From assembly GCA_947489705.1 (NCBI GenBank), contig CANLEQ010000002.1:62001-126000 (forward strand): a DNA stretch of 64,000 bases, given 5' to 3'. Shown one piece after another: positions 52,807 through 63,184 of the stretch. The notes beneath the pieces were generated by a model. It was given only the letters and a program-made list of their open reading frames with translations. It was not told the DNA's origin and did no database searches. Position 1 is the first letter of the stretch; each line of letters opens with the position of its first letter. A program made the position numbers and the translations under genes. The stretch comes from an uncultured Paracoccaceae bacterium (GTDB taxonomy: Bacteria; Pseudomonadota; Alphaproteobacteria; Rhodobacterales; Rhodobacteraceae).

Positions 52807-53021
52807 ATCCCGTCCGCCGGTTTCGCCGGGCGCACAGATCTACACGCGCGCACCCGCTCCGGGCAAGATGCCCCATGCCACGAAACGCGTGCCGACGACA
52901 GCCCGCCCCCCCCCTGTGGCCCGTCGGCACCTTCGGCGTGCGGAGGCATCGTGGGGTCTGGGCGGGCGGGCGCGTGCCCGGTAGGCTCCGGCCAATCCCA
53001 TCAGGAAGAATGGACCGAGGC

Positions 53022-53786
53022 ATGAGCACGACCCCCAGGACAACCCCCGAAACGACCACCGACGCAACATCCGGTGAGACATCCGGACCGCTGACCCCGC
53101 CCGAACTGCGCGCGCGCATCCTGTCGCAGCCCGACCTCATCCTCGACGATCAGGACGTCATGCGGGCCCTCGTGGCCGCCAACGACCGCAACCTCGGCGG
53201 CAATGTCGTCGACATGCGCGGCATCGCCATGGACCGGCTGGAGACGCGCCTCGATCAGCTCGAGGACACCCACCGCAACGTCATCGCGGCCGCCTACGAG
53301 AATCTCGCCGGCACCAACATGATTCACCGCGCGATCCTGCGCCTGCTCGAGGCAGAGGATTTCGCGACCTTCCTCGACGATCTCTCGGGCCCGGTGGCCC
53401 AGACGTTGCAGGTCGATACGCTGCGGCTGCTGCTCGAGAGCGGCGATCACGAGAATTCGCCCGATCTAGGGCCGTTGGCGCAGGTCATGGGCATGGCGGA
53501 GCGGGGCTATTGCTGTCTCTATGCGGGTCACCATACCGGCGGACGGCCGCGACGCGTGACGTTGCGGCGATGCCCCGGCGGGGCCAGCCCCGAGATCCAC
53601 GGCGACCGCGCCCGGGAGATCGGGTCCGAGGCCTGCCTGATGCTCGATTTCGGGGCGGGGCGGCTGCCGGGCATGCTGGTGCTCGGCACGGAGGATCCCG
53701 ACCAGTTCGCGCAGGGCCAGGGAAGCGACCTTCTGGATTTCTTCGCCGGCGTCTTCGAGCGGTCGATGCGCCGCTGGCTTGCGTGA
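53022..53786 (+). CDS. DUF484 family protein
   Basis: A 254-residue DUF484 protein, a GAF-like fold of unknown function. 'ELRARILSQPDLILDDQDVMRALVAAN' and 'VVDMRGIAMDRLETRLDQLEDTHRNVIAAAYENL' are the conserved N-terminal blocks. It is encoded directly upstream of xerC (GTGA overlap), the same order as in gammaproteobacteria, so the pairing is old, though no role in recombination is established that I know of. ATG at 53022 gives a Thr-rich N-terminus; ATG at 53010 is the alternative. Confidence 0.85.
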   Translation: MSTTPRTTPETTTDATSGETSGPLTPPELRARILSQPDLILDDQDVMRALVAANDRNLGGNVVDMRGIAMDRLETRLDQLEDTHRNVIAAAYENLAGTNMIHRAILRLLEAEDFATFLDDLSGPVAQTLQVDTLRLLLESGDHENSPDLGPLAQVMGMAERGYCCLYAGHHTGGRPRRVTLRRCPGGASPEIHGDRAREIGSEACLMLDFGAGRLPGMLVLGTEDPDQFAQGQGSDLLDFFAGVFERSMRRWLA

Positions 53787-54697
53787 TCTCGCCGGGCCTT
53801 TCGGACGCGCTCGAAGGGTGGCTGCGGCATCTTTCGTCGCTCGAGAACGCCTCGCCGGCCACCGTCACGGCCTATCGCAGGGACGTGGTGGGCTTTCTGC
53901 ACTTCGTCCAGGAGCATCTCGGCGACCGGACGGGCAGCGCGGTGATGGGCGATATCGGCCTGCGCGACATGCGGGCCTGGATGGCGCATGAGCGCGCACG
54001 CGGGCTCGGGGCGCGCTCGCTCGCGCGGGCATTGTCGTCGGTCAAGGGGTTCGCGCGCTGGCTGGCCGAGCGCGACGGGTTCGAACCCACGCCGATCCTG
54101 TCGGCGCGCAGCCCGAAATACCGCCGCAAGCTTCCGCGGCCGCTGATGATCGAGGCCGCGCATTCCCTGATCGCGACGGTCGAGTTGCAGGCGTCGGAAC
54201 CCTGGATCGCGGCTCGAGACGTCGCGGTCGTCACGATGCTCTGGGGCTGCGGGTTGCGCATTTCCGAGGCGCTTGGCCTCACCGGTGCGGCCGCCGATCC
54301 GGGCACGAACCTGCGCATCACCGGCAAGGGCGGCAAGGAACGGATCGTGCCGGTCCTGCCGGCGGCGCGGATGGCCGTGACGGCCTATGCGCGCGCCTGC
54401 CCGTTCGAGCTCCCGCCCGGCGGCCCGCTCTTTCGCGGCACGCGCGGCGGAGCGCTCAACCCGCGCATCGTGCAGAAAACGATGGAACGGACCCGCCTTC
54501 AGCTCGGGCTGCCGGCGAGCGCCACGCCGCACGCCATGCGCCATTCCTTCGCGACGCATCTGCTCGATGCGGGGGGCGACCTGCGCTCGATCCAAGAGCT
54601 TCTGGGCCACGGCTCGCTCTCGACCACGCAGGCCTACACGGCTGTGGACACCGCGCGGCTGATGGAGGTCTACGACCGGGCGCATCCCCGCGGCTGA
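53783..54697 (+). CDS. xerC: Tyrosine recombinase XerC
   Basis: A 304-residue site-specific recombinase resolving chromosome dimers at dif with XerD. The SAM-like N-terminal core-binding domain (about 1-110, 'ALEGWLRHLSSLENASPATVTAYRRDV') precedes the catalytic domain with R159 ('GCGLRISEAL'), a Lys in 'GKGGKERIVP', H250-x2-R253 ('HAMRHSFATHLL'), H276 ('LGHGSLSTT') and nucleophile Y285. The DUF484 partner favours XerC over XerD. GTG start within a GTGA overlap. Confidence 0.9.
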   Translation: MISPGLSDALEGWLRHLSSLENASPATVTAYRRDVVGFLHFVQEHLGDRTGSAVMGDIGLRDMRAWMAHERARGLGARSLARALSSVKGFARWLAERDGFEPTPILSARSPKYRRKLPRPLMIEAAHSLIATVELQASEPWIAARDVAVVTMLWGCGLRISEALGLTGAAADPGTNLRITGKGGKERIVPVLPAARMAVTAYARACPFELPPGGPLFRGTRGGALNPRIVQKTMERTRLQLGLPASATPHAMRHSFATHLLDAGGDLRSIQELLGHGSLSTTQAYTAVDTARLMEVYDRAHPRG

Positions 54698-54726
54698 GAC
54701 GCCACGTGCCGGCGGCGTCGCGCCGT

Positions 54727-54791
54727 GAGTATTTATGGACAGATGAAGCGGGGCGACGCGCCAGGAGGCTTCATCTGTCCCGAAAATACTC
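54727..54791. repeat. Inverted pair of the intergenic repeat, between convergent xerC and pheA
   Basis: A left copy (54727-54748, GAGTATTTATGGACAGATG...) and right copy (54769-54791, CTTCATCTGTCCCG...) in opposite orientation with a 20-base GC-rich loop. The right copy is nearly the element at 9250-9271. The two arms can pair into a long hairpin, so the pair may act as a bidirectional terminator for the convergent genes. Confidence 0.65.
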
Positions 54792-54811
54792 GATATCCCG
54801 ACCTCGCCGCC

Positions 54812-55645
54812 TCAGCGACGCCGGGGATCGGCGGGATAGACGCCCAGCATGGTGATTTCGTCGGTGAAGTAGTCGAGCTCGTCGAGCGCGCGTCCCAGGG
54901 CGGGATCGTCGGGATGCCCCTCGACATCGGCATAGAACTGCGTCGCGGTGAAATTCCCGTCGACCATGTAGGATTCGAGCTTGGTCATGTTGACCCCGTT
55001 GGTGGCGAACCCGCCCATCGCCTTGTAGAGCGCGGCGGGAATGTTTCGCACGCGAAACACGAAGCTGGTGATCATTCCGTGCTCGCCGCGCCGCGCAGTG
55101 TCATGCTCGGGCGCCATGACCAGAAAGCGCGTGGCGTTGTGGTCCTGATCCTCGACATTGCGCGCCAGGATCTCGAGACCGTAGGTCTCGGCCGCGGTGG
55201 CAGAGGCCAGAACGCCCCGACCCGGCTGCGGATCGCGGGAAAGCTCGGCCGCGGCCCCCGCGCTGTCGGCGGCCCCCACCCCCTCGATCCCGAGGGACGC
55301 CAGGAACTTGGCGCATTGCGGCAGAAGGACGGGATGGGCGCGCACCTCGCGCACCTCGTCGAGCATGGTTCCCGGGGCCGCCATGAGACAGACATGGACC
55401 CGCACGAAGGCCTCGGCGACGATCCTGAGCCCGCTTTCGGGCAGCAGGCGGTGGATGTCGGCGACGCGGCCATAGGTGGAATTCTCGACCGGCAGCATCG
55501 CGAGCTCGGCACGTCCCTCGCGCACCGCGGCGATCGCGGCCTCGAACGTGCGGCAGGCCATCGGCGTCCAGTCCGGCCGCGTCTCGACACAGGCCTGGTG
55601 GGAATACGACCCCAGTTCCCCCTGGAACGCGATGTGGCCTCGCAT
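54812..55645 (-). CDS. pheA: Prephenate dehydratase
   Basis: A 277-residue mono-functional PheA: prephenate to phenylpyruvate. The catalytic domain starts 'IAFQGELGSYSHQAC' and has 'AMLPVENSTYGRVADIH' and the catalytic 'NATRFLVMAP' (T-R-F motif); the C-terminal ACT domain ('FRVRNIPAALYKAMGGFATNGVNMTKLES') gives phenylalanine feedback. The ATG at 55645 is chosen because GAGGAG lies six bases before it; several in-frame ATGs exist upstream. Complements tyrA at 7161. Confidence 0.95.
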   Translation of the reverse strand: MRGHIAFQGELGSYSHQACVETRPDWTPMACRTFEAAIAAVREGRAELAMLPVENSTYGRVADIHRLLPESGLRIVAEAFVRVHVCLMAAPGTMLDEVREVRAHPVLLPQCAKFLASLGIEGVGAADSAGAAAELSRDPQPGRGVLASATAAETYGLEILARNVEDQDHNATRFLVMAPEHDTARRGEHGMITSFVFRVRNIPAALYKAMGGFATNGVNMTKLESYMVDGNFTATQFYADVEGHPDDPALGRALDELDYFTDEITMLGVYPADPRRR

Positions 55646-55749
55646 CTGCATCTCCTCGATCGTCATTTGGTCGCGGGTCATATCGCTTGAAACACACGCA
55701 CGGAAGGGGATAGAGAACGCGCAATATCCGGCAAGGGACGACACGCGAC

Positions 55750-56259
55750 ATGTTCGACACTATGACACTCACGAAAATCGTCGGCGGCTTTTGCGGTGCC
55801 CTGCTGGTTTTCCTGCTGGGCGCCTGGGCGGCCGAGACGATCTATCACGTGGGAGGCCACGGCGAAGAAGGCGAGCAGGCCTATTCCATCGAGGTGCCCG
55901 AGGGCGGCGGCGAGGAGGAAGCCGAGGAGGAAGTTCCGTTCGAGGAAGTCTTTGCCAGTGCCGATCCCGCCGCGGGCGAGCGCGTCTTCGGCAAGTGCCG
56001 CGCCTGCCACAACATCGACGGCTCGAACGCCGTGGGGCCGCATCTCGACGGGGTCGTCGGGCGCGAGGTCGATGCGGTGGACGGCTATTCCTATTCCGGT
56101 GCGCTCGAGGAAGTCGCGGATGTCTGGAGCCCCGAGAACCTCAACGGGTTCCTGCAGGATCCCCGCGGCTATGCCCCCGGTACGAAGATGAGCTTCAACG
56201 GTTTGCCGAGCGTCGAGGATCGCGCCAACGTCATCGCCTATCTCGACGGCACCGACTGA
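55750..56259 (+). CDS. Membrane-anchored class I cytochrome c (c552/cy-like)
   Basis: A 169-residue cytochrome with an uncleaved N-terminal membrane helix (about 9-30), a Glu/Gly-rich linker (38-66) and a c-type domain: haem attachment C83-R-A-C86-H87 and axial Met147 in 'GTKMSF'. The pattern matches CycM/cytochrome cy-type carriers that link the bc1 complex to cytochrome oxidase. The acidic linker lets the haem domain swing at the membrane. Divergent from pheA; a GC hairpin follows the stop. Confidence 0.9.
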   Translation: MFDTMTLTKIVGGFCGALLVFLLGAWAAETIYHVGGHGEEGEQAYSIEVPEGGGEEEAEEEVPFEEVFASADPAAGERVFGKCRACHNIDGSNAVGPHLDGVVGREVDAVDGYSYSGALEEVADVWSPENLNGFLQDPRGYAPGTKMSFNGLPSVEDRANVIAYLDGTD

Positions 56260-56262
56260 GCC

Positions 56263-56280
56263 CCGGCCCCTCGGGGCCGG
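56263..56280 (+). terminator. Weak hairpin after the cytochrome gene
   Basis: CCGGCCCC and GGGGCCGG form an eight-base-pair stem with a two-base loop immediately after the stop codon; the following ATTCCC has few Ts. Confidence 0.4.
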
Positions 56281-56288
56281 CATTCCCA

Positions 56289-56319
56289 CGTTCACGCGAC
56301 CACACGGGCGTTCACGCGA
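56289..56319. promoter_or_regulatory. Direct repeat ahead of yejA, possible regulator site
   Basis: CGTTCACGCGA occurs twice (56289-56299 and 56309-56319), exactly 20 bases apart, i.e. about two helical turns, in the leader region of the yej operon. Same-face spacing suits cooperative protein binding. No regulator is encoded nearby. Confidence 0.35.
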
Positions 56320-56396
56320 TTTCAACTTGAATCCCCCGGCCGCGCGACCTTAGCGTGACGGGCAATTCCCGTGATCCTTGCGAAATGGACGACCGA

Positions 56397-58295
56397 ATGA
56401 ATTCTGCGGCTGTTCTTCTCTCCCTGCGCTCCGAACCCGCCCTTGCACGGGCGCTGACCGGGCTTCTGGTCGGGGGCGCGCTCCTGACCCTTGGCGGCAT
56501 GGCGTGGGGCCAGGCTAGCGGGGACGAGAACGTCACCGTTGCGCATGCCTATTCCGATCTCGGCGCGATCAAGTACGGGCCCGATTTCGAGCATCTCGAT
56601 TACGTCAATCCCGATGCCCCGAAGGGCGGCGAGATGTCGACCTGGGCGCGCGGCACCTTCGACAGCATGAACCCCGCCGCCCGCCAGGGACGCGCCGCGG
56701 CCTTCTCGCTTTTGCCGCACGAGCGGATCATGGAAAGCGTCGCCGACGACCCCTATTCCAGCTATTGCCTGCTCTGCGAGACGCTCGAATATCCTGAAAG
56801 CCTCGACTGGGTGATCTTCAACCTGCGCCCCGAGGCACGGTTCTCCGACGGCACCCCGCTCACAGCGGAGGACGTGTACTACACGTTCGAGCTCTTCATG
56901 GAGCAGGGCTTCCCGTCCTTCCGCATGGGGGTGCGCGACCTGATCCCGAAGGTCGAGGTCCTGGGCCCGCACCGGATCAAGTTCCACTTCAACCCCGACA
57001 GGCCCAAGAAGGGTCGCATCTCGCAGGCCGGCGCCTCGATCGTGTACCAGAAGGCGTGGTTCGAGGAGACCGGTGCGCGGCTCGACGAATCGCGGCTTGA
57101 AACGTCGCCCGGAAGCGGGCCCTACGTGCTCGAGACGGTCGATCCGCCGCGCCGCATCGTGGCGCGCCGCGATCCCGATTACTGGGGCAAGGATCTGCCG
57201 ATCAACCAGGGCCGCTGGAACTTCGACACGATGCGGGTGGAGTATTTCGCCGACGCCAACGCCGCGCTCGAGGCCTTCACCGCGGGCGCCTACACGTTCC
57301 GTCAGGAGACCAACTCTCTGACCTGGGCCACGCAATACGACTTTCCGGCGATCCAGAACGGCTACGTGATCAAGGAAGAGCTCGAGGATACCAGCATTCC
57401 GGCCGCCACCGGCATCGTCTTCAACATGAAGCAGGACAAGTTCGACGATGTCCGCGTGCGCGAGGCGATCGGCCTCATGTACAACTTCACCTGGACCAAC
57501 GAGACCCTGCAATACGGTCTCTTCGAGCAGCGCGCCTCGTTCTGGGAGAATTCCGACCTCGCCGCGACCGGCGTGCCGGAGGGCCGCGAGCGCGAGCTGC
57601 TCGAGGGCCTGGGCGACACGATCGACCCCGCGATCCTGACCGAGCCCGTGACCATGCCCCACGAAAGCGGCGCGCGGCAGCTCGATCGCGGCAACCGGCG
57701 CCGCGCGGGCGAGCTTCTGGAAGAGGCGGGCTGGACCATCGGCGACGACGGCATGCGGCGCAAGGACGGAGAGGTGCTCGCCGTCGAGTTTCTCAACAAC
57801 GATCCGTCGGTCGACCGGATCTTCCAGCCCTTCGTCGACAACCTCCGGCAGATCGGGATCGACGCGACGTATAACCGGATCGACGATTCGCAATATACCT
57901 CGCGCGAGCGGGACGGCGATTACGACCTGATCTTCGACGGGTATCAGGGCGGCCTGATCGAAGGTTCGGGCCTTGGCCAGCGGCTCGGCTGCGAGGATGC
58001 CGACGACGTGTTCAACCCCGCGAACTACTGCAATCCGGCGGTCGACGAGTTGATCGAGGTGGTCGAGTCCGCCGAGACGCTGGACGAGATGACCGCCGCC
58101 GTGCGCGCCGTCGACCGGCTGCTCCGGGCCGATCACTTCGTGATCCCGGTGCATTACAGCGACGCGTTCTGGGTCGCCTATTACGACATGTACGAATATC
58201 CCGAGAACCGCCCGACGCGGGTGCTCGGCAACGACGATTTCTGGTGGTGGAACGCCGAGAAGGCGCAGCGACTGGAAGACGCGGGCGCGCTCTGA
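56397..58295 (+). CDS. yejA: Oligopeptide/microcin C-type ABC transporter binding protein
   Basis: A 632-residue SBP_bac_5 family periplasmic protein. An N-terminal segment with a hydrophobic core (about 17-38) acts as signal peptide. '[27 protein letters not shown]' is characteristic of YejA, with '[24 protein letters not shown]' the general peptide-binding-protein signature. YejABEF takes up peptides and, in Escherichia coli, the antibiotic microcin C. The ATG at 56397 is taken; ATG at 56385 is also possible. Four-gene operon follows with tiny gaps. Confidence 0.92.
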   Translation: MNSAAVLLSLRSEPALARALTGLLVGGALLTLGGMAWGQASGDENVTVAHAYSDLGAIKYGPDFEHLDYVNPDAPKGGEMSTWARGTFDSMNPAARQGRAAAFSLLPHERIMESVADDPYSSYCLLCETLEYPESLDWVIFNLRPEARFSDGTPLTAEDVYYTFELFMEQGFPSFRMGVRDLIPKVEVLGPHRIKFHFNPDRPKKGRISQAGASIVYQKAWFEETGARLDESRLETSPGSGPYVLETVDPPRRIVARRDPDYWGKDLPINQGRWNFDTMRVEYFADANAALEAFTAGAYTFRQETNSLTWATQYDFPAIQNGYVIKEELEDTSIPAATGIVFNMKQDKFDDVRVREAIGLMYNFTWTNETLQYGLFEQRASFWENSDLAATGVPEGRERELLEGLGDTIDPAILTEPVTMPHESGARQLDRGNRRRAGELLEEAGWTIGDDGMRRKDGEVLAVEFLNNDPSVDRIFQPFVDNLRQIGIDATYNRIDDSQYTSRERDGDYDLIFDGYQGGLIEGSGLGQRLGCEDADDVFNPANYCNPAVDELIEVVESAETLDEMTAAVRAVDRLLRADHFVIPVHYSDAFWVAYYDMYEYPENRPTRVLGNDDFWWWNAEKAQRLEDAGAL

Positions 58296-58299
58296 CGCC

Positions 58300-59382
58300 A
58301 TGGGAGCCTATGTCCTTCGCCGGTTGCTGCTGATCATCCCCACCCTTCTGGGGATCATGATCGTCAACTTCGTGCTCACGCAATTCGTGCCGGGCGGTCC
58401 GATCGAACAAGTCATCGCCCAGATGCAGGGCGGCGGCGACGTGTTCGAGGGCATCTCGGGCGGCGGGGGCGACGCGGCGGCGGGTGGCGGCGAAAGCGAG
58501 GTCTATGCCGGGTCGCGCGGATTGCCGCCGGAATTCATCGCCGAGCTGGAGCGCGAATTCGGCTTCGACAAGCCGCCGCTGGAGCGGTTCCTGACGATGA
58601 TGTGGAACTATGTCCGGTTCGATTTCGGCGAGAGCTATTTCCGCTCGATCAGCGTCATGGACCTGGTGCTGGAGAAGATGCCGGTCTCGATCACGCTGGG
58701 TCTCTGGTCGACGCTGATCGCCTATCTGGTGTCGATCCCTCTGGGCATCCGCAAGGCCGTCAATGACGGCACGACTTTCGACACCTGGACCAGCGCGCTC
58801 ATCATCGTGGCCTACGCGATCCCGGGCTTTCTCTTCGCGATCCTGCTGCTGGTGCTTTTCGCGGGCGGGTCCTATTTCCAGTGGTTCCCGCTCAGGGGGC
58901 TCACCAGCGACAATTGGGAGCAGCTGAGCCTGCTGGGCAAGATCGGCGACTATTTCTGGCACATCGCGCTGCCGGTGACGGCTTCGACGATCTCGGCCTT
59001 CGCGACGCTGACGATCCTCACGAAGAACAGCTTTCTCGACGAGATCAAGAAGCAATACGTGACGACCGCCAAGGCCAAGGGCCTCAAGGAATCGGCGGTG
59101 CTCTACGGCCACGTCTTCCGCAACGCGATGCTGATCATCGTGGCGGGCTTTCCGGCCGTCTTCATCGGCGTGTTCTTCGGCGGCTCGATCATCATCGAGA
59201 CGATCTTCTCGCTCGACGGGCTGGGGCGGCTGGGCTTCGAGGCGGCGGTGGCGCGTGACTATCCGGTGATCTTCGGCACGCTATTCTTCTTCGGCCTGAT
59301 CGGGCTGGTCGTGGGCATCCTGTCGGACCTCATGTATGTCTTCGTCGATCCGCGCATCGACTTCGAGACGCGCGAGGGCTGA
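58300..59382 (+). CDS. yejB: Peptide ABC transporter permease YejB
   Basis: A 360-residue inner-membrane permease. '[20 protein letters not shown]' and the Gly-rich periplasmic loop at about 42-75 are as in YejB; '[25 protein letters not shown]' and the ATPase-contact EAA-like loop '[26 protein letters not shown]' are clear. Starts four bases after yejA. Confidence 0.94.
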   Translation: MGAYVLRRLLLIIPTLLGIMIVNFVLTQFVPGGPIEQVIAQMQGGGDVFEGISGGGGDAAAGGGESEVYAGSRGLPPEFIAELEREFGFDKPPLERFLTMMWNYVRFDFGESYFRSISVMDLVLEKMPVSITLGLWSTLIAYLVSIPLGIRKAVNDGTTFDTWTSALIIVAYAIPGFLFAILLLVLFAGGSYFQWFPLRGLTSDNWEQLSLLGKIGDYFWHIALPVTASTISAFATLTILTKNSFLDEIKKQYVTTAKAKGLKESAVLYGHVFRNAMLIIVAGFPAVFIGVFFGGSIIIETIFSLDGLGRLGFEAAVARDYPVIFGTLFFFGLIGLVVGILSDLMYVFVDPRIDFETREG

Positions 59383-59388
59383 TCCGCG

Positions 59389-60609
59389 ATGAGCCATCTC
59401 GACGATAACGCGCCCGCGCACGGGCCGACCGAGCCGGGCATCGAGAGCCCCCCGCCCCATCCGGGCGGCGGCGGGCAGATGGCGCCGCCGCCCGTCTCGC
59501 CGCGGCGGCGCCGCCCGACGCTTAGCCCCCTCAACCAGCGGCGCTGGCGCAACTTCCGACGCAACGGACGGGCCTTCTGGTCGTTGATCGTGTTCGCGGT
59601 CCTCTTCGGGCTGAGCCTGTTCGCGGAGTTCATCGCCAACGACAAGCCGATCCTCGTGGGCTATCGCGGCGAGATCTTCACGCCGGTCTTCAACTTCTAT
59701 CCCGAAACCGCGTTCGGCGGCGATTTCCGGACCGAGGCCGTCTATTCCGACATCGAGGTGAAGTGCCTGATCGCGACCGCGGGCCTCGAGGAATGTTTCG
59801 ACGATCCCGAAGGGCTGATCGCGTCCGACGTCTCCGCGGAGGGGTTCGAGCGCGGCTGGACGCTCTGGCCGCCGATCCCCTACAGCTACGACACCATCAA
59901 CGATATCGGCGGCCCCGCCCCTTCGGCCCCCGATGGCGACCACCTCCTTGGCACCGACGACACGGCGCGCGACGTGGCGGCGCGGGTGATCTACGGCTTC
60001 AGGCTGTCGATCTTCTTCACCCTCATCGTGACCGTGATCACCTCGGTGATCGGGATCGTGGCGGGGGCGGTACAGGGTTTCTTCGGCGGCTGGACCGATC
60101 TGATCTTCCAGCGGGTGATCGAGATCTGGGTCTCCACGCCATCGCTCTACGTCATCATCATCCTCTTCGCGATCCTCGGGCGAAGTTTCTGGCTGCTGGT
60201 CTTCGTCACCGTGCTCTTCGGCTGGCCCGCTCTGGTGGGAATCGTCCGAGCGGAATTCCTGCGCGCGCGAAACTTCGAATACGTGCGCGCCGCCCGCGCG
60301 CTCGGCGTGTCGAACTGGACCATCATGTTCCGCCACATGCTGCCCAACGCGATGGTGGCGACGGTGACGATGCTGCCGTTCCTGATCACGGGCACGATCG
60401 CGACGCTGGCCTCGCTCGACTTCCTCGGTTTCGGGCTGCCGTCGTCGGCGCCGTCGCTGGGCGAGCTGACCCTGCAGGCCAAGCAGAACCTGCAGGCGCC
60501 CTGGCTCGCCTTCACCGCGTTCGTCACCTTCGCCGTGATGCTGTCGCTGCTGGTCTTCATCTTCGAGGGTATCCGCGACGCATTCGATCCCAGAAAGACC
60601 TTTCAATGA
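59389..60609 (+). CDS. yejE: Peptide ABC transporter permease YejE
   Basis: A 406-residue second permease. It has an unusually long, Pro-rich cytosolic N-terminus (about 1-45, 'PPPHPGGGGQMAPPPVSPRRRR') before 'NQRRWRNFRRNGRAFWSLIVF'. 'HLLGTDDTARDVAARVIYGFRLSIFF' is the YejE/DppC block and 'EYVRAARALGVSNWTIMFRHMLPNA' the EAA loop. ATGA overlap with yejF. Confidence 0.93.
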   Translation: MSHLDDNAPAHGPTEPGIESPPPHPGGGGQMAPPPVSPRRRRPTLSPLNQRRWRNFRRNGRAFWSLIVFAVLFGLSLFAEFIANDKPILVGYRGEIFTPVFNFYPETAFGGDFRTEAVYSDIEVKCLIATAGLEECFDDPEGLIASDVSAEGFERGWTLWPPIPYSYDTINDIGGPAPSAPDGDHLLGTDDTARDVAARVIYGFRLSIFFTLIVTVITSVIGIVAGAVQGFFGGWTDLIFQRVIEIWVSTPSLYVIIILFAILGRSFWLLVFVTVLFGWPALVGIVRAEFLRARNFEYVRAARALGVSNWTIMFRHMLPNAMVATVTMLPFLITGTIATLASLDFLGFGLPSSAPSLGELTLQAKQNLQAPWLAFTAFVTFAVMLSLLVFIFEGIRDAFDPRKTFQ

Positions 60610-62210
60610 GTGCCGTCCTCACCGTCCGCGATCTGAACGTCCGGTTCCGCCAGGACGGGGCCGAGACGCATGCGGTGCGCGGCGTGAGCTTCGAGGTCGG
60701 CGAAGGCGAGACCGTGGCGCTGGTCGGCGAAAGCGGATCGGGCAAATCCGTCACCGCCCTTTCGACCGTCGATCTGCTCACCGGCAGCGCGCGGGTGACG
60801 GGCTCGGTCGATTATCACGGCCAGGAGATGGTGGGCGCGTCGGAAAAGCTGCTACGGAAAGTGCGCGGCAACGATATCAGTTTCATCTTCCAAGAGCCGA
60901 TGACCTCGCTCAACCCGCTCCACACCATCGAGAGGCAGCTGCGCGAATCGCTGGAGCTGCATCAGGGGCTGAAGGGCGGTGCCGCCCGGGCGCGGATCCT
61001 CGAATTGCTGGGCGAAGTCGGCATCAACGATGCAGAGAGCCGGCTCGGCGCCTATCCGCATCAGTTGAGCGGCGGGCAGCGGCAGCGGGTGATGATCGCC
61101 ATGGCGCTCGCCAACCGGCCCGACCTGCTGATCGCGGACGAGCCGACGACGGCGCTCGACGTGACGATCCAGGCGCAGATCCTCGAATTGCTGGCCGATC
61201 TCAAGCGTCGCGAGGGGCTCAGCATGCTCTTCATCACGCACGACCTCACCATCGTGCGCAAGATCGCCGACCGCGTCTGCGTGATGAAGGACGGCGAGAT
61301 CGTCGAGCACGGACCCACCGCCGCCATCTTCGACGCCCCGCAACACGCCTATACCCGGATGCTGCTCGAGGCCGAGAGCACCGGGCGCCCGACACCGGTG
61401 CCGCAAGACAGCCCCGTCATCGCCGAGACCGACGCGCTGCGGATCTGGTTCCCGATCCAGACGGGATTGCTCAAGCGCACGACCGGACACGTGAGGGCGG
61501 TGAACGCTGCGACGTTTTCGGTGCGCCGGGGGGAGACGCTCGGGATCGTCGGCGAATCGGGTTCGGGCAAGACGACGCTGGCGCTTGCCGTGATGCGGCT
61601 GATCCCGTCCGAGGGGCCGATCGTCTTCATGGGGAAAGACGTGCAGGGCCTGCGCGGCCGGAACATGCGGCCCCTGCGGGCCGACATGCAGATCGTGTTC
61701 CAGGATCCCTACGGCTCGCTCAGCCCGCGCATGAATATCGAGGAGATCATCGCCGAGGGCCTGCATATCCACGGCACCGGCACGCGGAAGGAGAAACACG
61801 ATCAGGTCGCGGCGATCATGTCCGAGGTCGGGCTCGATCCCGCCACGATGCACCGCTATCCGCACGAATTCTCGGGCGGCCAGCGCCAGCGCATCGCGAT
61901 CGCGCGCGCCATGATCCTGCGCCCCAAGCTCGTGGTCCTCGACGAGCCCACGAGCGCGCTCGACATGACGGTGCAGGTCCAGATCGTCGAGCTTTTGCGC
62001 GATCTGCAGGCGCGCTACGGGCTCGCCTATCTCTTCATCAGCCACGACCTCAAGGTGGTCCGGGCGCTCGCGCACAAGGTACTGGTGATGAAACGCGGCG
62101 ACGTGGTCGAGGCGGGCGATGCCGACGCGATCTTCGACGCGCCGGCGACGGACTATACCCGCGCGCTGATGGCCGCGGCGTTCGACATCCGCGCGACCGG
62201 GACGGCCTGA
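60606..62210 (+). CDS. yejF: Peptide ABC transporter double ATPase YejF
   Basis: A 534-residue duplicated ATPase. Both halves are complete: Walker A 'GESGSGKSV' and 'GESGSGKTT', signatures '[15 protein letters not shown]' and '[15 protein letters not shown]', Walker B '[12 protein letters not shown]' and '[12 protein letters not shown]'. Unlike the BMP-type ATPase at 39191, neither site looks degenerate. Last gene of yejABEF. Confidence 0.94.
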   Translation: MSAVLTVRDLNVRFRQDGAETHAVRGVSFEVGEGETVALVGESGSGKSVTALSTVDLLTGSARVTGSVDYHGQEMVGASEKLLRKVRGNDISFIFQEPMTSLNPLHTIERQLRESLELHQGLKGGAARARILELLGEVGINDAESRLGAYPHQLSGGQRQRVMIAMALANRPDLLIADEPTTALDVTIQAQILELLADLKRREGLSMLFITHDLTIVRKIADRVCVMKDGEIVEHGPTAAIFDAPQHAYTRMLLEAESTGRPTPVPQDSPVIAETDALRIWFPIQTGLLKRTTGHVRAVNAATFSVRRGETLGIVGESGSGKTTLALAVMRLIPSEGPIVFMGKDVQGLRGRNMRPLRADMQIVFQDPYGSLSPRMNIEEIIAEGLHIHGTGTRKEKHDQVAAIMSEVGLDPATMHRYPHEFSGGQRQRIAIARAMILRPKLVVLDEPTSALDMTVQVQIVELLRDLQARYGLAYLFISHDLKVVRALAHKVLVMKRGDVVEAGDADAIFDAPATDYTRALMAAAFDIRATGTA

Positions 62211-62281
62211 AGGGCGCGAGCGGGCCGCGGCAACAATTCACGCGGCGGCGCGTTGAGCCGTGCCCCAACTGGAAGAACAGC

Positions 62282-63184
62282 ATGTTCCGCAAGATCTGCG
62301 TCATCGCCAACAAGAAGTCCGGCCGAAATTCGCGCGACAACCAGATCATCGAGGATTCCATCGCGGTCTTCGGCGACGGGGCATGGCGCAAGGACTGGGC
62401 CCCCGAGCAGGATCTCGACGCCCTGATCGACGAGGCGTCCGGGAACGGAGCCGAGCTGATCGTCGCGGCCGGGGGCGACGGCACCGTCATGGCCGTCGCG
62501 GGGGCGATGCGCGGACGCGCGCTGCCAATGGCGGTGCTGCCGCTCGGCACCTTCAACTTCTTCGCCCGCGGGCTCGGCCTCGACGAGGACCCGATCGAGG
62601 CGGCGCGCCAGATCGCCGACGGGCACCCCCACGACATCCGCGTGGGCGAGGTCAACGGGCGCGTCTTTCTCAACAATGCGAGCCTCGGGATCTATCCCGC
62701 GATCCTCCAGGAGCGCGAGACGGTCTACAAACGCTGGGGGCGGCGCCGGCTCGTCGCGCATTGGTCGGTGATCAAGACCATGATGCGGTTCCGCAAGCCG
62801 CTGCGCCTGACCCTGGAGATCGACGGAGAGGAGCGCGCGCCCCAACGGATCGCGATGATCTTCGTCGCCCGGTCGGCCTATCAGCTCGACTATTTCGGGC
62901 TCGACGGGTCCGACCTTATATCGGACGACAAGTTCGCCGTGCTGGTGGCCCATGCGACGAGCCGGCGGCGGCTCTTCCAGATGGCCTGGCGGCTTGCCAG
63001 CGGCAAGATGCAGCAGGAGCGCGATTATACGCTGCTGAGCGCGCGGACGCTGATCGCGAAGACACAACGCAGGCGCACGATCCTGGCCTATGACGGCGAG
63101 AAGCACCGCGACCCGGGCCCGTTCGAATTCCGCATGACCGAACGCCCGCTCAAGATCATCCTACCAGCCGAAAAGACCCAATGA
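62282..63184 (+). CDS. Diacylglycerol kinase-family lipid kinase
   Basis: A 300-residue soluble lipid kinase of the DAGK catalytic family (YegS/DgkB type). 'ICVIANKKSGRNSRD' is the N-terminal strand, 'LIVAAGGDGTVMAVAGAM' the GGDGT nucleotide motif, and 'AVLPLGTFNFFARGLG' the P-L-G-T-x-N-x-x-A motif. It phosphorylates a lipid or sphingoid-like substrate; which one is unknown. ATGA overlap with a metallophosphoesterase, which may reverse or follow its reaction. Confidence 0.88.
   Translation: MFRKICVIANKKSGRNSRDNQIIEDSIAVFGDGAWRKDWAPEQDLDALIDEASGNGAELIVAAGGDGTVMAVAGAMRGRALPMAVLPLGTFNFFARGLGLDEDPIEAARQIADGHPHDIRVGEVNGRVFLNNASLGIYPAILQERETVYKRWGRRRLVAHWSVIKTMMRFRKPLRLTLEIDGEERAPQRIAMIFVARSAYQLDYFGLDGSDLISDDKFAVLVAHATSRRRLFQMAWRLASGKMQQERDYTLLSARTLIAKTQRRRTILAYDGEKHRDPGPFEFRMTERPLKIILPAEKTQ

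Noticed and set aside
54070..54100. tRNA-like GGTTCGAACCC sequence
   Set aside because: It lies inside xerC coding sequence ('GFEPTPI') and no acceptor or anticodon stems surround it.
56322..58301. 659-codon minus-strand open frame opposite yejA
   Set aside because: Shadow frame; yejA has signal peptide, family motifs and operon context.
58420..58530. Gly-rich insertion in YejB as a novelty
   Set aside because: The Escherichia coli YejB has a comparable Gly-rich periplasmic loop at the same place, so it is a family trait.
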